The notes: generated from the letters alone by a model not told the origin. 64,000 nucleotides of DNA from Tenacibaculum sp. SG-28 (GCF_002954385.1 NZ_MQVY01000006.1:40201-104200), one strand, 5' to 3'; positions 1 to 9,112 are shown, numbered from the stretch's first letter. Translations and numbers: made by a program.

Positions 1-245
1 CCTTTTTTTAAAAGCTCGCTTTGTACATTTTTTAAGGCTTTAGCCGTTGCCGTAGAGGTAATAAGAACGTCTTCCTCGTAACCGTCTATCTTCATTCCAA
101 CAAAATTAGTACTTCCAAGGTATCTTAAATCCGTTGCAATGGTTGGTGCAATATCTTTCACATAAGAGAAGCCTGGAGGTAGTTGGCTAAATATTGGTGA
201 TGAAAAATAGAGATATCCTAAAAGAAAAATAAAACGTTTTATCAT
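1..245 (-). CDS. D-Ala-D-Ala dipeptidase, VanX-like (M15D), 3' end outside window
   Basis: Only the first 81 codons are present; the gene runs off the left edge. The start is the ATG at 245, directly against the stop codon of the glycosyltransferase gene upstream. Residues 1-20 form a signal peptide ending in IFSQ, so the product is exported. Residues 39-50 (DLRYLGSTNFVG), followed by DGYEED near 54-59, match the N-terminal part of the VanX/DdpX zinc dipeptidases, which cut D-Ala-D-Ala dipeptides. The catalytic zinc ligands lie beyond the window and cannot be checked. In Bacteroidota these enzymes usually serve peptidoglycan turnover rather than vancomycin resistance; that role is inferred. 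Co-transcription with the glycosyltransferase is likely because the genes abut. Confidence 0.75.
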   Translation of the reverse strand, partial: MIKRFIFLLGYLYFSSPIFSQLPPGFSYVKDIAPTIATDLRYLGSTNFVGMKIDGYEEDVLITSTATAKALKNVQSELLKK

Positions 246-1916
246 CTATTTAATTTTTACTATGTAATTGTTAGATAATTGGGTTTCTCTTGTGTTTTTG
301 TCAATGAACTTAATATTCAATCGGGTGATTGGGTAATAGTCAATTTTCTCCACAATTTCCATAGGAACTGCCTTTTTTTGCAGCCATTCAAACTGCCCCT
401 CATTGATGAAAAATATCTCGTTTTTATGATTTTTAATTTCTTTTACAGGGACTCTATTTATCTTCTTATCGGTATAAAATTCAAATCCTTTACTGTTGTA
501 TAATTTGTACACCAAATCACTATTCAATTCCTTTTTAATAACATTTATTTCAGGTAAATTTTTATTTACATATCGAGCCGCTTTAACTCCCCCTTGATAC
601 GGTAAAAGATTTGGGTAAAAATCAGTCATCATAAACCAGTACAGCAAAATATATGAAAGTGTGCTGTATAAAAAAGTTTTATTGATTTGACTTAATTTTT
701 GATCTTTAAAGACCATATAGGAAACACCTGCTATGACTAGTAATCCTGTAATAAAGTATACGCTAACCGAACCAAACATATAAATTGCTAAGATTGGAAT
801 TACTACTATTCCAACTGCAATAATAAAAAATTGAATAACGGTGTAGGACCGAATGTAGTTTTTGTATTGTTCTTTGAGTTTTACAATAAAATCAGCTGTT
901 ATAATCGCCATGAATGGAAAGACAATATTGGTGTAATGTGCTAATTGAAATTTACTTAAAGAAAATACTAAGATAGTGGCTAAACTTCCAAAAAGACTAT
1001 AGTATTCCTCTGTTTTAGAGACCTTTTTTACATTTCTTTTTATCTTCAAAAATGTAGCCAAATAAAATAAGATACTCCAGGGTAAAAACGCCCAAAGTAT
1101 GGTGTGTAAAAAGAAAAAAATATCACCCTTGCTTTTTACAATAGGGCCGTTGTTAAAAAAACGTCCGAATTGACTGTCCCAAAAGAAAAATTTTATTCCG
1201 GATACATTGTTTCTTCCAAAAACTATTTTTTCTGGGTGACTATCAAACTGTTGGTACAAGGAATATAGTTCTGGTATTGTAAAAATAAACACCAACACTA
1301 TGGCCAAAAGCCAATAAGGAGAGAATAATGTTTTCCAGTTTCTTTTTAATGTCAATTCCCCTACTAATGCAGCGATTATTGGAATGAGCGTAAACATTCC
1401 CTTTGTCATTAGTGAGAAGGCAGCAAATGCGCTACCTAAAATTAAAAATAATAGTTTCTTTTGTCGAATGTACAAATGAAAATAATAAACTGCCGCTATA
1501 ATAGTTGCGGTTAAAAATGGTTCTGCTCTTACATCGAAATTTGAGATAACACTATGCAAAGAAGTTGCTAAAATAATTGCCGCATATACTGCCGTTTCTT
1601 TAGTGTAGTTTTCTTTGGTAAATTTATAGGTGATCCAAACAGCAAAAAAGAAAAATATAACTGCTGGAAGTTTATACGTAAAACTACTTATGCCTAAAAT
1701 TTGAAATGTTAACGCGGTAATCCAAAACGGAAAATGAGGTTTGTCTAACCAATCATTACCTAACGAGTATAAATTAATAAAATCGTTATTAAGAGACATC
1801 GTTTTAGCAATAGAGGCATAAAGAGCACCATCTGGTGCCATGATATCTAAAAATAAACCAGCAATAGTAACTATTAAAACCAGTCCAAAACTAAGATAAA
1901 TATACTTTTTATGCAT
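246..1916 (-). CDS. membrane glycosyltransferase, ArnT/PMT type (GT39/GT83-like)
   Basis: A 556-residue polytopic membrane protein with roughly ten to twelve hydrophobic segments in the first 430 residues and a soluble C-terminal part. The first external loop carries MAPDGALYA (26-34) and DKPHFPFW (58-65), the acidic loop and DKP motif typical of the ArnT / dolichyl-phosphate-mannose transferase superfamily. These enzymes move a sugar from a polyprenyl-phosphate carrier onto lipid A, protein or another acceptor on the outer face of the inner membrane. Donor and acceptor cannot be read from the sequence. Its stop abuts the start of the VanX-like gene, so both may belong to one envelope-related transcript. 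It is not necessarily an aminoarabinose transferase, so no gene symbol is given. Confidence 0.75.
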   Translation of the reverse strand: MHKKYIYLSFGLVLIVTIAGLFLDIMAPDGALYASIAKTMSLNNDFINLYSLGNDWLDKPHFPFWITALTFQILGISSFTYKLPAVIFFFFAVWITYKFTKENYTKETAVYAAIILATSLHSVISNFDVRAEPFLTATIIAAVYYFHLYIRQKKLLFLILGSAFAAFSLMTKGMFTLIPIIAALVGELTLKRNWKTLFSPYWLLAIVLVFIFTIPELYSLYQQFDSHPEKIVFGRNNVSGIKFFFWDSQFGRFFNNGPIVKSKGDIFFFLHTILWAFLPWSILFYLATFLKIKRNVKKVSKTEEYYSLFGSLATILVFSLSKFQLAHYTNIVFPFMAIITADFIVKLKEQYKNYIRSYTVIQFFIIAVGIVVIPILAIYMFGSVSVYFITGLLVIAGVSYMVFKDQKLSQINKTFLYSTLSYILLYWFMMTDFYPNLLPYQGGVKAARYVNKNLPEINVIKKELNSDLVYKLYNSKGFEFYTDKKINRVPVKEIKNHKNEIFFINEGQFEWLQKKAVPMEIVEKIDYYPITRLNIKFIDKNTRETQLSNNYIVKIK

Positions 1917-2021
1917 CTGCCATAGTATTTAAATTTGCTAAAATAAATTAAATAATAAGAATTTATTGTAATTGATCAGACAAATTATCAATTTTAACTA
2001 CTGGTTTGTTCTAGACTATTT

Positions 2022-2052
2022 ATAAAAAAAACCGAAGCAAAAAGCTTCGGCT
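2022..2052 (-). terminator. intrinsic terminator after the PspC operon
   Basis: A perfect 7-bp stem (CCGAAGC / GCTTCGG, arms 2032-2038 and 2044-2050) is followed on the minus strand by a run of eight T. It lies about 65 bp beyond the small membrane protein gene and would end the operon starting near 5.1 kb. Confidence 0.85.
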
Positions 2053-2115
2053 TGTAAACTAATAAAACCAAGTATTAGTGACATCAGGTGTTAGCTAACT
2101 AATGTCCTAATTTTT

Positions 2116-2325
2116 TTATTTCCTATCTATTGTACTAGTGTTATTGATGTCGTGCATCTTGTTGGTGGCAACAATTTCTTGTTGGTTTATTCTATCAAAG
2201 ATTTCTGATGCAGAGAAACTTTCTATTTCTTCACCCGCTGCACACATAACTAGTATCGCCCATAAAAACATTGCTATTTTTATAAAAACATTACCTTTAA
2301 AAAAGAAGTCGAATATTGCGTCCAT
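2116..2325 (-). CDS. small membrane protein, unknown function
   Basis: A 69-residue product with one strong hydrophobic stretch (about residues 8-30, FFFKGNVFIKIAMFLWAILV) and a polar C-terminal tail. It begins 21 bp after the PspC gene stop on the same strand and is followed by a clear terminator, so it is most likely the last gene of the DUF4870-PadR-PspC operon. I do not recognise a family. The operon position suggests a membrane partner or accessory of the PspC protein, which is inference. The overlapping plus-strand frame is judged a shadow because the minus frame fits the operon spacing and has a plausible membrane protein composition. Confidence 0.6.
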   Translation of the reverse strand: MDAIFDFFFKGNVFIKIAMFLWAILVMCAAGEEIESFSASEIFDRINQQEIVATNKMHDINNTSTIDRK

Positions 2326-2346
2326 TTTATTATTTTTCTATCAATT

Positions 2347-4320
2347 TTACCAGATTTTAAATGGTGTTTTATCATCTTCACTGTCATAAATTCTAATAAA
2401 ACCATGCGTTTTATTGCCGATACTTATCCCTTTTGAAGAAGAGGTTCCCTCGAATCCATCGTTACAATTTACTTTTAAATTGTAGTTCTTTATTTTACCA
2501 TTTGGATAAAATTCAGAATCAGAATAATCTATGCTAATGTTTTTTCGTTCTTTAAACCACCTCGCAAGCTTTTGTAGTTGGCTTCTTGTTGTTTCTTTTG
2601 TAATAATTAATTCTGCTTTGTAATCATTTATAGTACTGTCGTATAAGAAGCTATTGTTGGTTGTATTTACTGAGACCTTCTCATTATCATCAGATCCTGA
2701 AGATTCTTTCGCCTCACAATCTTCACACTCAAGTCCTTTTTCTGTCATTTTAAATTTATGATTTACTATATCTCTGTAGTACCTATCATTTACCGTGTTA
2801 ATATTTCTATCTAGGAAATATTTAGATGAATTTTCAAAATAGAGTACTGTATTTTCCGGAACGTATACAATTACTTTTATCTCTTCATCTTTCCATAAAT
2901 TGTTGAGGTCGCTTAGGAAAAATGCATCGAAAGTTATGGTGTTATTGTTTTGTTTGAAATTATATTTGATGGCAGCAGCATTATTATTTGCTTTTATTCT
3001 TTTTTTACCTTCCGACATTTTTTTAACTCGTATGTATGCTTCTTCTGATTCACTTTTTCTTACATCTATTCTAATGTCGTTTGAATATTTAACCTCTTTG
3101 TCGTTCTCAAATACCCTAATAGCATTACTTTTTTGATATAGATTTTCTAGGTAATGTAATTCATCATCATTAATTACTTTAATTTTTAAAGGTTCGTTTT
3201 GATCGAAACCCAAACTGTGTTTTTCAATCTTTGTACCATCATAGGCATTTTGGTACTCTTGCTCAATCGCAGTAAATATTATTGTAAACAAACTAATTAA
3301 CCATATTCCAAACAATGTTATCGCAGTTGTTGTACTTATTCTCTTGATATTTGGGGATAAAATTCGTAAACCTAAAATTAGTAAGATCACGAAAGGAATT
3401 CCAATTAAGATAAAAAGAACGATGGCTAAAATCCATTTTGGTATGGTAGCATCATAGATAAAAGGTGGATAAATAGTAATATCATTATCTAGGGTTAATA
3501 CTTCAATACTCCCAAAGGAAAACAAACCAAACACGAGTGAAATTAAAGTTATTGCAGAGGTTATTATTAACACAACTCCAATGAACTTACCCAGTACTTT
3601 AAAAACAGCAAGTAAAATCTTACCTACGGTATCTAGGAGATCTTGTATGCCTGATTTTGATTTGTTGCGCATTTCTGAAAAATCTGTATTGGAGATTTTG
3701 TCTCCAATTTCACTAGCACCATCTTTTAATTTCGTAGACAGGTTTTCAAACTCGTTACGAATTTTTTTTTCTATGTTATCAATATTTACAGCTTCTCCTT
3801 CCATTTGTAATTTTTCTGAGGTTGTCTTAGCCTCTGGAAGCAGAATCCATAAAATGATGTAAACCAATGGCGAAAAACCACTGAAGGTTAACAGTATAAA
3901 AGTCAGGCGGATCCATATAGAATCGATTCCGATAAAATGTCCTAAACCAGAACAAACTCCTCCGAGGAACTTATCGTCTCCGTCTCGAAATAATTTTTTT
4001 GTATTTCTTTTTTTCGATGAATAGGAACTCGTAGTTTCGGTATATCCTTCCTCTGCCTCGGCATAATCTTCTGGCTGTCCCATTATAGCAATAATTTCCT
4101 CTATATCACTTTCATTTACTACCTGTCTCACATCAGTGATTCTTTCTGATAAAAGTTCGCTAATACGTGTTTCTATATCCGCTATAATTTCACTTTTACC
4201 CTGTGGATCGTCTCCTAAAGATTTTGCGATGGCATCTAAATATCGTTTTAATTTTTGGTAGGCATTTTCATCGATGTGGAAGAAAAATCCGCCTAAATTT
4301 ATGTTGAGTGTCTTATTCAT
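2347..4320 (-). CDS. PspC-domain membrane protein
   Basis: A 657-residue protein. Residues 1-100 are a soluble helical N-terminal region. The PspC domain lies at about 108-166, with FLGGVCSGLGHFIGID and an IWIRLTFILL membrane segment. Further hydrophobic segments follow at roughly 240-275, 295-320 and 335-362, and a polar C-terminal half of about 300 residues follows the last segment. PspC proteins sense or respond to inner-membrane stress; in Bacteroidota they commonly sit behind a PadR regulator, as here. The start codon overlaps the end of the PadR gene by 8 bp, indicating translational coupling. A cysteine pair in the C-terminal part (CEDCEA) could bind metal or form a disulfide. Confidence 0.85.
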   Translation of the reverse strand: MNKTLNINLGGFFFHIDENAYQKLKRYLDAIAKSLGDDPQGKSEIIADIETRISELLSERITDVRQVVNESDIEEIIAIMGQPEDYAEAEEGYTETTSSYSSKKRNTKKLFRDGDDKFLGGVCSGLGHFIGIDSIWIRLTFILLTFSGFSPLVYIILWILLPEAKTTSEKLQMEGEAVNIDNIEKKIRNEFENLSTKLKDGASEIGDKISNTDFSEMRNKSKSGIQDLLDTVGKILLAVFKVLGKFIGVVLIITSAITLISLVFGLFSFGSIEVLTLDNDITIYPPFIYDATIPKWILAIVLFILIGIPFVILLILGLRILSPNIKRISTTTAITLFGIWLISLFTIIFTAIEQEYQNAYDGTKIEKHSLGFDQNEPLKIKVINDDELHYLENLYQKSNAIRVFENDKEVKYSNDIRIDVRKSESEEAYIRVKKMSEGKKRIKANNNAAAIKYNFKQNNNTITFDAFFLSDLNNLWKDEEIKVIVYVPENTVLYFENSSKYFLDRNINTVNDRYYRDIVNHKFKMTEKGLECEDCEAKESSGSDDNEKVSVNTTNNSFLYDSTINDYKAELIITKETTRSQLQKLARWFKERKNISIDYSDSEFYPNGKIKNYNLKVNCNDGFEGTSSSKGISIGNKTHGFIRIYDSEDDKTPFKIW

Positions 4321-4657
4321 TTTCCGTTGATTTTATGGTAGTGACTTGGTTTACTGCATTTACTAAATTTTCCCAGGTTTTATCTAGTTCCTTTAGGAAT
4401 AACTGGCCGTTTTCAGTTAAAACATAATATTTTCGTGGTGGTCCGGAGGTAGACTCCTCCCATCTGTAGGATAATAATCCTGCGTTTTTTAATCGCGTTA
4501 ATAATGGGTAGATAGTACCTTCTACCACTATCATATGGGCGTTTTTTAGTGTGGATAGAATTTCAGAGGTATAGGCGTCTCCTTTATTTAAAATTGAGAG
4601 TATACAATATTCTAGCACACCCTTACGCATTTGCGCTTTTGTATTTTCTATTTTCAT
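4313..4657 (-). CDS. PadR-family transcriptional regulator
   Basis: A 114-residue winged-helix protein. Residues 8-90 form the PadR domain: MRKGVLEYCILSIL, then EILSTLKNAHMIVVEGTIYPLLTRLKNAGLLSYRWEES, with the typical TSGPPRKYYVLTENG wing. A short C-terminal helix would serve dimerisation. PadR proteins are usually repressors of the operon they sit in, so autoregulation of the DUF4870-PadR-PspC operon is the natural inference. It starts 15 bp after the DUF4870 gene and overlaps the PspC gene by 8 bp. The inducing signal is unknown. Confidence 0.9.
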   Translation of the reverse strand: MKIENTKAQMRKGVLEYCILSILNKGDAYTSEILSTLKNAHMIVVEGTIYPLLTRLKNAGLLSYRWEESTSGPPRKYYVLTENGQLFLKELDKTWENLVNAVNQVTTIKSTENE

Positions 4658-4672
4658 AAATAGTGGTGTGTT

Positions 4673-5101
4673 TTATTTAATAAAATTTATGGTTAATGGA
4701 TATTTATAAACTTCTCCATTACTTGCCTTCATTGCAGCAATAATAACAAGAGCTACCTTAATAAGTCCTATTATGGCTACAACTGAGGCAACTCCAAAGA
4801 AATTAAATATTCCGTGGTAGGAGTGGTGATTTCCAAAATCAACATTTACTCCATCAATAATATCAAAAAGATTTCTGAAGATAAATGTAAAAAAGGAAGC
4901 ACTTAAAATAAATATATAGATACCAAAACTAATATTGAAATTAACAGCTTCTTTTCCATGCTCGTCTAATATTGGACTCTTATCTTTTAATGTTTGCCAA
5001 ATTATTAAAGGCGTTATAATACTTCCAAGCGGGAATAAATATCCGGCAAAGGATGAAATATGAAGGAGAAAAGCATTGGTGTTATCGGTATTCTTTTGCA
5101 T
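4673..5101 (-). CDS. DUF4870 family membrane protein
   Basis: A 142-residue protein with three to four membrane segments and the family pattern SSFAGYLFPLGSIITPLIIW near the start, then HGKEAVNFNISF and a C-terminal membrane hairpin. A longer frame opens at 5164, but I place the start at 5101 (MQKNTDNTN). A TATATTTG promoter box at 5133-5140 with an upstream TTG lies inside the longer frame, and the extra 21 residues look like read-through of a promoter. It is the first gene of the operon with PadR and PspC. The DUF4870/Tic20-like family has no firmly assigned activity. Confidence 0.8.
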   Translation of the reverse strand: MQKNTDNTNAFLLHISSFAGYLFPLGSIITPLIIWQTLKDKSPILDEHGKEAVNFNISFGIYIFILSASFFTFIFRNLFDIIDGVNVDFGNHHSYHGIFNFFGVASVVAIIGLIKVALVIIAAMKASNGEVYKYPLTINFIK

Positions 5102-5132
5102 GTTATTTTGTTTTATATAATACTTTACTATG

Positions 5133-5164
5133 CAAATATATGTCTTTAAAAAGGTATTGTGCAA
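5133..5164 (-). promoter_or_regulatory. Bacteroidota-type promoter of the DUF4870-PadR-PspC operon
   Basis: On the minus strand a TTG (5162-5164) is followed after 21 bp by TATATTTG (5133-5140), matching the Bacteroidota consensus TTG-N19-21-TAnnTTTG. It lies about 31 bp upstream of the chosen ATG at 5101. Confidence 0.6.
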
Positions 5165-5253
5165 TACATAGTACTGTAATTAACATTTTTTTAACAATTA
5201 CTCTTCTTGTTTTTATTGTTGCCGTTGTTGTATTTTGCAAAAAACCATATATA

Positions 5254-5709
5254 ATGAAATTAACACCGTCTAAAATAAACACCTATCTTCTTTTTAAGTT
5301 ACCTTCTGCATATATAGTTGGAGTAAGAGTAAAACAGTTTTCTACCACAGAGGCTACTGTTGCAGTAAAGTTTAGATGGGTCAATCAGAATCCATTCCGA
5401 TCTATGTTTTGGGCCGTACAAGGAATGGCAGCGGAACTAGCCACTGGGATTTTAGTGATGCATGCCATTGCAGCATCAAATACTAATATTTCGATGTTAG
5501 TAACCAATATGAGTGCAACCTTTGCTAAAAAAGCAAAAGGAACTATTGTATTTTCATGCTTTGATGGTGTTGTAATCAAAGAAGCAATTAAAACCGCTAT
5601 TGCAACGGGGGATGGTCAAACTGTAATTGCAAAAGCTTCTGGTATTGATTCGAATGGAGACACCGTTTCTAGTTTTACTTTCGAATGGAGTTTAAAGGTG
5701 AAATCGTAA
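5254..5709 (+). CDS. DUF4442 hotdog-fold protein (thioesterase-like)
   Basis: A 151-residue protein if started at the ATG at 5254 (MKLTPSKINTY). The frame stays open upstream to 5053, but that part overlaps the DUF4870 gene and its promoter and is not protein-like for this family. The signature FRSMFWAVQGMAAELATG at about residues 50-67 is diagnostic of DUF4442, a hotdog-fold family related to acyl-CoA thioesterases. A C-terminal strand pattern (VIAKASGIDSNGDTVSSFTFEWSLK) completes the fold. Substrate is unknown. It is transcribed divergently from the PspC operon and 42 bp ahead of the AIM24 gene. Confidence 0.8.
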   Translation: MKLTPSKINTYLLFKLPSAYIVGVRVKQFSTTEATVAVKFRWVNQNPFRSMFWAVQGMAAELATGILVMHAIAASNTNISMLVTNMSATFAKKAKGTIVFSCFDGVVIKEAIKTAIATGDGQTVIAKASGIDSNGDTVSSFTFEWSLKVKS

Positions 5710-5751
5710 CAAAATTATCTTCTTAGCGTCCTATTAAAAAACGATAATTTT

Positions 5752-6551
5752 ATGAATGCACATGAAATAGATTATAAAATTTTTGGGGAAGAAATGCAAT
5801 ATGTTGAAATTGAATTAGATCCTCAAGAGAGTATTGTTGCTGAAAGTGGAAGTTTTATGATGATGAGCTCTGGAATAACCATGAATACCATATTTGGAGA
5901 CGGATCTAATCATGAAACAGGATTGCTCGGCAAAATCTTTTCCGCTGGAAAAAGAATTCTAACCGGAGAAAATTTGTTTATGACGGTTTTCACAAACACT
6001 GATCATGGTAAAAAGCAAGTTTCCTTTGCCTCTCCGTATCCAGGGAAAATAATCCCAATTGATTTGTCTGAAGTAGGGGGAAGTTTATTTGTCAAAAAGA
6101 CGCTTTTTTATGCGCTGCTAAAGGTGTTTCAATTGGTATTGAATTCTCAAAAAAAATGGCACGAGGTCTCTTCGGTGGCGAAGGTTTTATAATGCAAAAA
6201 ATGGAAGGTGATGGAATGGGGTTTATTCATGCTGGTGGAACTCTAGCAAAAAAAATTTTACAACCAGGCGAAGTTTTGAAAGTGGATACAGGGTGTATTA
6301 TTGGGTTTACGCAAAACGTGCAATATGATATCGAGTTTGTTGGAGGTATTAAGAATTCTGTATTTGGAGGGGAAGGATTATTTTTCGCCACCCTTAAAGG
6401 TCCTGGCGAAGTTTATATTCAATCGCTTCCTTTTAGTAGGTTAGCAGGAAGGGTTTTGTCTAGTGCTCCCCAGCGAGGAATGGGTGGAAAAGGTGAAGGA
6501 AGTGTTTTGGGAGGTTTAGGAAATATATTAGACGGCGATAATACTTTCTGA
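5752..6551 (+). CDS. AIM24 / TIGR00266 family protein, frameshifted in this sequence
   Basis: The reading frame is split. 5752-6087 encodes the N-terminal half ([29 protein letters not shown]), and the family continues one frame over as [19 protein letters not shown] into [20 protein letters not shown], ending at 6551. Adding one base near 6088 gives a continuous 266-residue protein with the glycine-rich double-stranded beta-helix typical of AIM24 (TIGR00266). The family is widespread; the mitochondrial namesake is linked to inner-membrane organisation, and the bacterial role is not established. Both halves are conserved in sequence, so a sequencing deletion is more likely than a true pseudogene. 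A terminator follows directly. Confidence 0.8.
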
Positions 6552-6583
6552 ATTTTTTAATAAATTTTATAATTAAAATAAAA

Positions 6584-6604
6584 AACCGCTAGCAGCGGTT
6601 TTTA
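6584..6604. terminator. bidirectional terminator between convergent genes
   Basis: An AAACCGCT / AGCGGTTT stem with a 3-4 base loop is flanked by A-rich sequence on the left and T-rich sequence on the right. It lies between the AIM24 gene (plus) and the TlpA-like gene (minus) and can serve both. Confidence 0.85.
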
Positions 6605-6617
6605 TTATACGTTTTGT

Positions 6618-8000
6618 TTAAATTCCTAATTCAGCAAAGAGGTTCGTTAGTTTTTCTCCGTCTGAAGGTCTCGGTGCGTTAGGGCTAACAATATTTCCTT
6701 CTGGGTCAACTAATATAAAGCGAGGTAGTCCTTTAATGGCAAACTTTTTGATGAAATCAGAACCAAACGATTTGTCAGCAAATAACTGCACACCCCCCAT
6801 TTCTTTTTGGGCTATTGTTTCTTTCCATTTATCTTTTAGATTTACATTATCCACGCTAATGCTTACGAATTCGATGTCTTTATCCTGGTATTGTTGTTCT
6901 AATCGTTTTAATAGTGGTGTTTCCCGTTTACAAAAGCCGCACCAAGTAGCCCATACGTCAATGTAAAGGTATTTTCCGTGTCCTGTTAGGTCATCTAGTG
7001 AAGTAGTTCCTCCTTCATAATTTTCGTAATTATTGAATTTAGGGGAAGGATTTCCTTTAGCAGTTAACTTTAAGGAATTGTATATTTCAGTTATTCTTGA
7101 TTTATGTGCATTATTTGACGAGTAAGCCATAAATTTTCTGTAATACTCATCCAAATCATCTGCATACGTAATTCCATTTTTACCAGTTTCGTGAAATAGT
7201 AAATCATTTTTGATTAGTGTATCCGAAATCTCTGTCTGTATGGTTTCCAGGTAGGTTAAATAGAAATTATCTTCTTCTGTGGTTTTATCGTTTACTTTTT
7301 TCTTTAAATTATCCACCAAAATAGTTCTGTAATAATCAAAGTCCGCATAATCAGTTCCGTTGTTTAAACTAGTTTGCTCTATGACATTTGGAAAATTCTC
7401 AGAAACAACAAAATCTTTCTCACCGCTTAAAACAGGATAGTATGCCGGGTAATAATTTAAATCTCTTCGATATTCATAATCAATATTTTTGATTTCTTTT
7501 TTTAAGAAATTCTCTGGTAGTTGGCTGTCTAAGGCTAAATCTGTTAAAGCATTTTTATAATCTCCTAATTTTTCAAGGAACTCCTCTTCTTCTAACGATA
7601 ATAAGTCTCTTAGATTTCCTATTTCATCTTTAAATACCTTTGACTTTTTTACAAAATAATCATTAATGACAGCATTTTTCCCTTCAAACTTAATAGAGTC
7701 TGGATTTTTATAATCCATAATTATTTTTAAATCTTCCTTGGGAGATAGGTACAGGTTGAATTTTCTTTTATTGAAAGTAATAGTGTAGAATCCGTCTTTT
7801 TCAATTTTTAGAGTGTCTGAAAAGGTATTTGCTTTTCTATCAAATTTTATTTTATCTTCTAATCGAAATGCTTCTAATTTGATATCTCTTTTCTTGTAAT
7901 TTTGAATGTCACCAGATAAAACTAAATAATCTTTCTCAGGTTCGTTCTTACATGAAAACATTGTAGCTCCTATTAGGGTTAAAAGTACTAATTTTTTCAT
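6618..8000 (-). CDS. TlpA-like thioredoxin-domain lipoprotein
   Basis: A 460-residue exported protein. Residues 1-17 form a lipoprotein signal with the lipobox cysteine in MFSCKN, so it is anchored in a membrane facing the periplasm or cell surface. An N-terminal beta-rich domain and a helical middle precede a C-terminal thioredoxin domain (about 320-460), with WATWCGFCKRE placing the redox cysteines at 354 and 357 and the cis-proline at about 426 (KGLPRFIL). TlpA/ResA-like proteins reduce disulfides in exported proteins; with this N-terminal extension the partner is unknown. A terminator-like hairpin lies about 160 bp upstream of the start (see the leader region). Confidence 0.85.
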   Translation of the reverse strand: MKKLVLLTLIGATMFSCKNEPEKDYLVLSGDIQNYKKRDIKLEAFRLEDKIKFDRKANTFSDTLKIEKDGFYTITFNKRKFNLYLSPKEDLKIIMDYKNPDSIKFEGKNAVINDYFVKKSKVFKDEIGNLRDLLSLEEEEFLEKLGDYKNALTDLALDSQLPENFLKKEIKNIDYEYRRDLNYYPAYYPVLSGEKDFVVSENFPNVIEQTSLNNGTDYADFDYYRTILVDNLKKKVNDKTTEEDNFYLTYLETIQTEISDTLIKNDLLFHETGKNGITYADDLDEYYRKFMAYSSNNAHKSRITEIYNSLKLTAKGNPSPKFNNYENYEGGTTSLDDLTGHGKYLYIDVWATWCGFCKRETPLLKRLEQQYQDKDIEFVSISVDNVNLKDKWKETIAQKEMGGVQLFADKSFGSDFIKKFAIKGLPRFILVDPEGNIVSPNAPRPSDGEKLTNLFAELGI

Positions 8001-8161
8001 TTTTGAATATTTAAGTGGGTCGAGTTATAAATTCCGAAAGTAATTTATTTCATCATTTTTTCAAAGAAAATACTATTTTTTTTATAATACTTGTCCATTT
8101 TGGTGTCTTTAAGTGAAGTATTCTGAAGTAATTGGTTGTGACGCAGGGTATTTGAAAAAAT

Positions 8162-8193
8162 AAAAAGCTGAAGGTATTATTCTTCAGCTTTTT
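8162..8193 (-). terminator. strong hairpin with T-run in the leader region of the TlpA-like gene
   Basis: An 11-bp stem (AAAAGCTGAAG / CTTCAGCTTTT, arms 8162-8172 and 8182-8192) is followed by T-rich sequence on both strands. On the minus strand it lies just after a 13-codon open frame and about 160 bp before the TlpA-like start. No plus-strand gene ends nearby, so it more likely serves a minus-strand leader or small RNA. Confidence 0.65.
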
Positions 8194-8211
8194 GGTCTTT
8201 TTCAATAACAA

Positions 8212-8253
8212 TTATCCCCTCTTGTGTCTTTCATTCATTATGTAGTGATTCAT
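8212..8253 (-). other. possible 13-residue leader peptide upstream of a terminator
   Basis: A tiny minus-strand frame, MNHYIMNERHKRG and a stop, ends 18 bp before the hairpin at 8162-8193. The geometry (short ORF, hairpin with T-run, then a structural gene) resembles an attenuator or a short independent transcript. No good promoter box was found directly upstream; a near match to TAnnTTTG occurs about 40 bp ahead. This is speculative. Confidence 0.2.
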
Positions 8254-9081
8254 AATATGAAGTTTTAATTGTTTTGAAAAAAATATCAAATATTATGCCA
8301 TAATTTTAAAAGAAATATAATTTGCGTTGTGTTTTATTGCGTATTTAAACTATCAATTATTCTTTTATTACGATGTGTTTATTTTTTTATTTTTAACAAT
8401 GGTACTAAAATATATACCAAAGCCCCTTAAATTCTACTTATTATTTTTAAGTGTCTGTATCGATAACATTCCTAAATTTACAAAACATTTTTTTCATATT
8501 TGTATTTTAAATACCCTAAAATTATGGTAGCGTACTGAATATTGTCGCGTTATTCTTTTTAAGGTATAAAATCATCTCCTATTTTTATTATTTGGCTACT
8601 GTTTTGATAAATTTTACAACACAATTTTGCAATTATATCTGGGAACTTATAATGAAGCTTTAAAAAATAATGAGTATTTTTCTATTACTAAAAAAATACT
8701 CATCTATTCAAACTAACTAAACAATGTAAAAGCTCTGAAACTTTTCTTAAAGTTAGTTTTAATATTTTCCGATTCTTTTACTCATTCGATAATTAGTCAT
8801 TTTTTTTCGGTAAATGGTTCGATATTGTAGATTAGTTTTGTGCCGATACAATTTGCGATGTATTGTCTCGCTTTTTTGCAGTTGTACAAGTGGTAAAATA
8901 CGCTATGTAATATATCTGTTTGGTTTTTTTAAGTTTAGTTTCTACTCTTTTTTTTTATTACTAGTTCTAATTTATGAGTTTTTATACTTCATATGTACTA
9001 CATGCATACTAGATGTGAATACATCTCGTACTTTTGATATTGATTTTAATTATAGTAGTAGTAGTTTGAATCCTTTGAAGA
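8254..9081. other. AT-rich intergenic stretch without a convincing gene
   Basis: Between the putative leader peptide and the aquaporin terminator I see no protein that looks real. The two plus-strand frames here (8327-8530 and 8814-9128) are rich in F, Y, L and I as expected of translated AT-rich DNA and have no family features. One AT-rich hairpin (ATGAGTATTTTT / AAAAATACTCAT, about 8671-8705) is present and could be a terminator or part of a small RNA. Confidence 0.6.
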
Positions 9082-9112
9082 AAAAGGCTGCATTTAGATG
9101 CAGCCTTTTTTG
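9082..9112 (-). terminator. terminator of the aquaporin gene
   Basis: A GGCTGCAT / ATGCAGCC stem (arms about 9086-9093 and 9098-9105) is flanked by A5 and T6 runs, so it works in both directions. It lies about 70 bp beyond the aquaporin stop codon. Confidence 0.85.

Noticed and set aside
5053..5253. Extended N-terminus of the DUF4442 gene
   Set aside because: The open frame upstream overlaps the divergent DUF4870 gene start and its promoter and adds residues not seen in this family; the ATG at 5254 is preferred.
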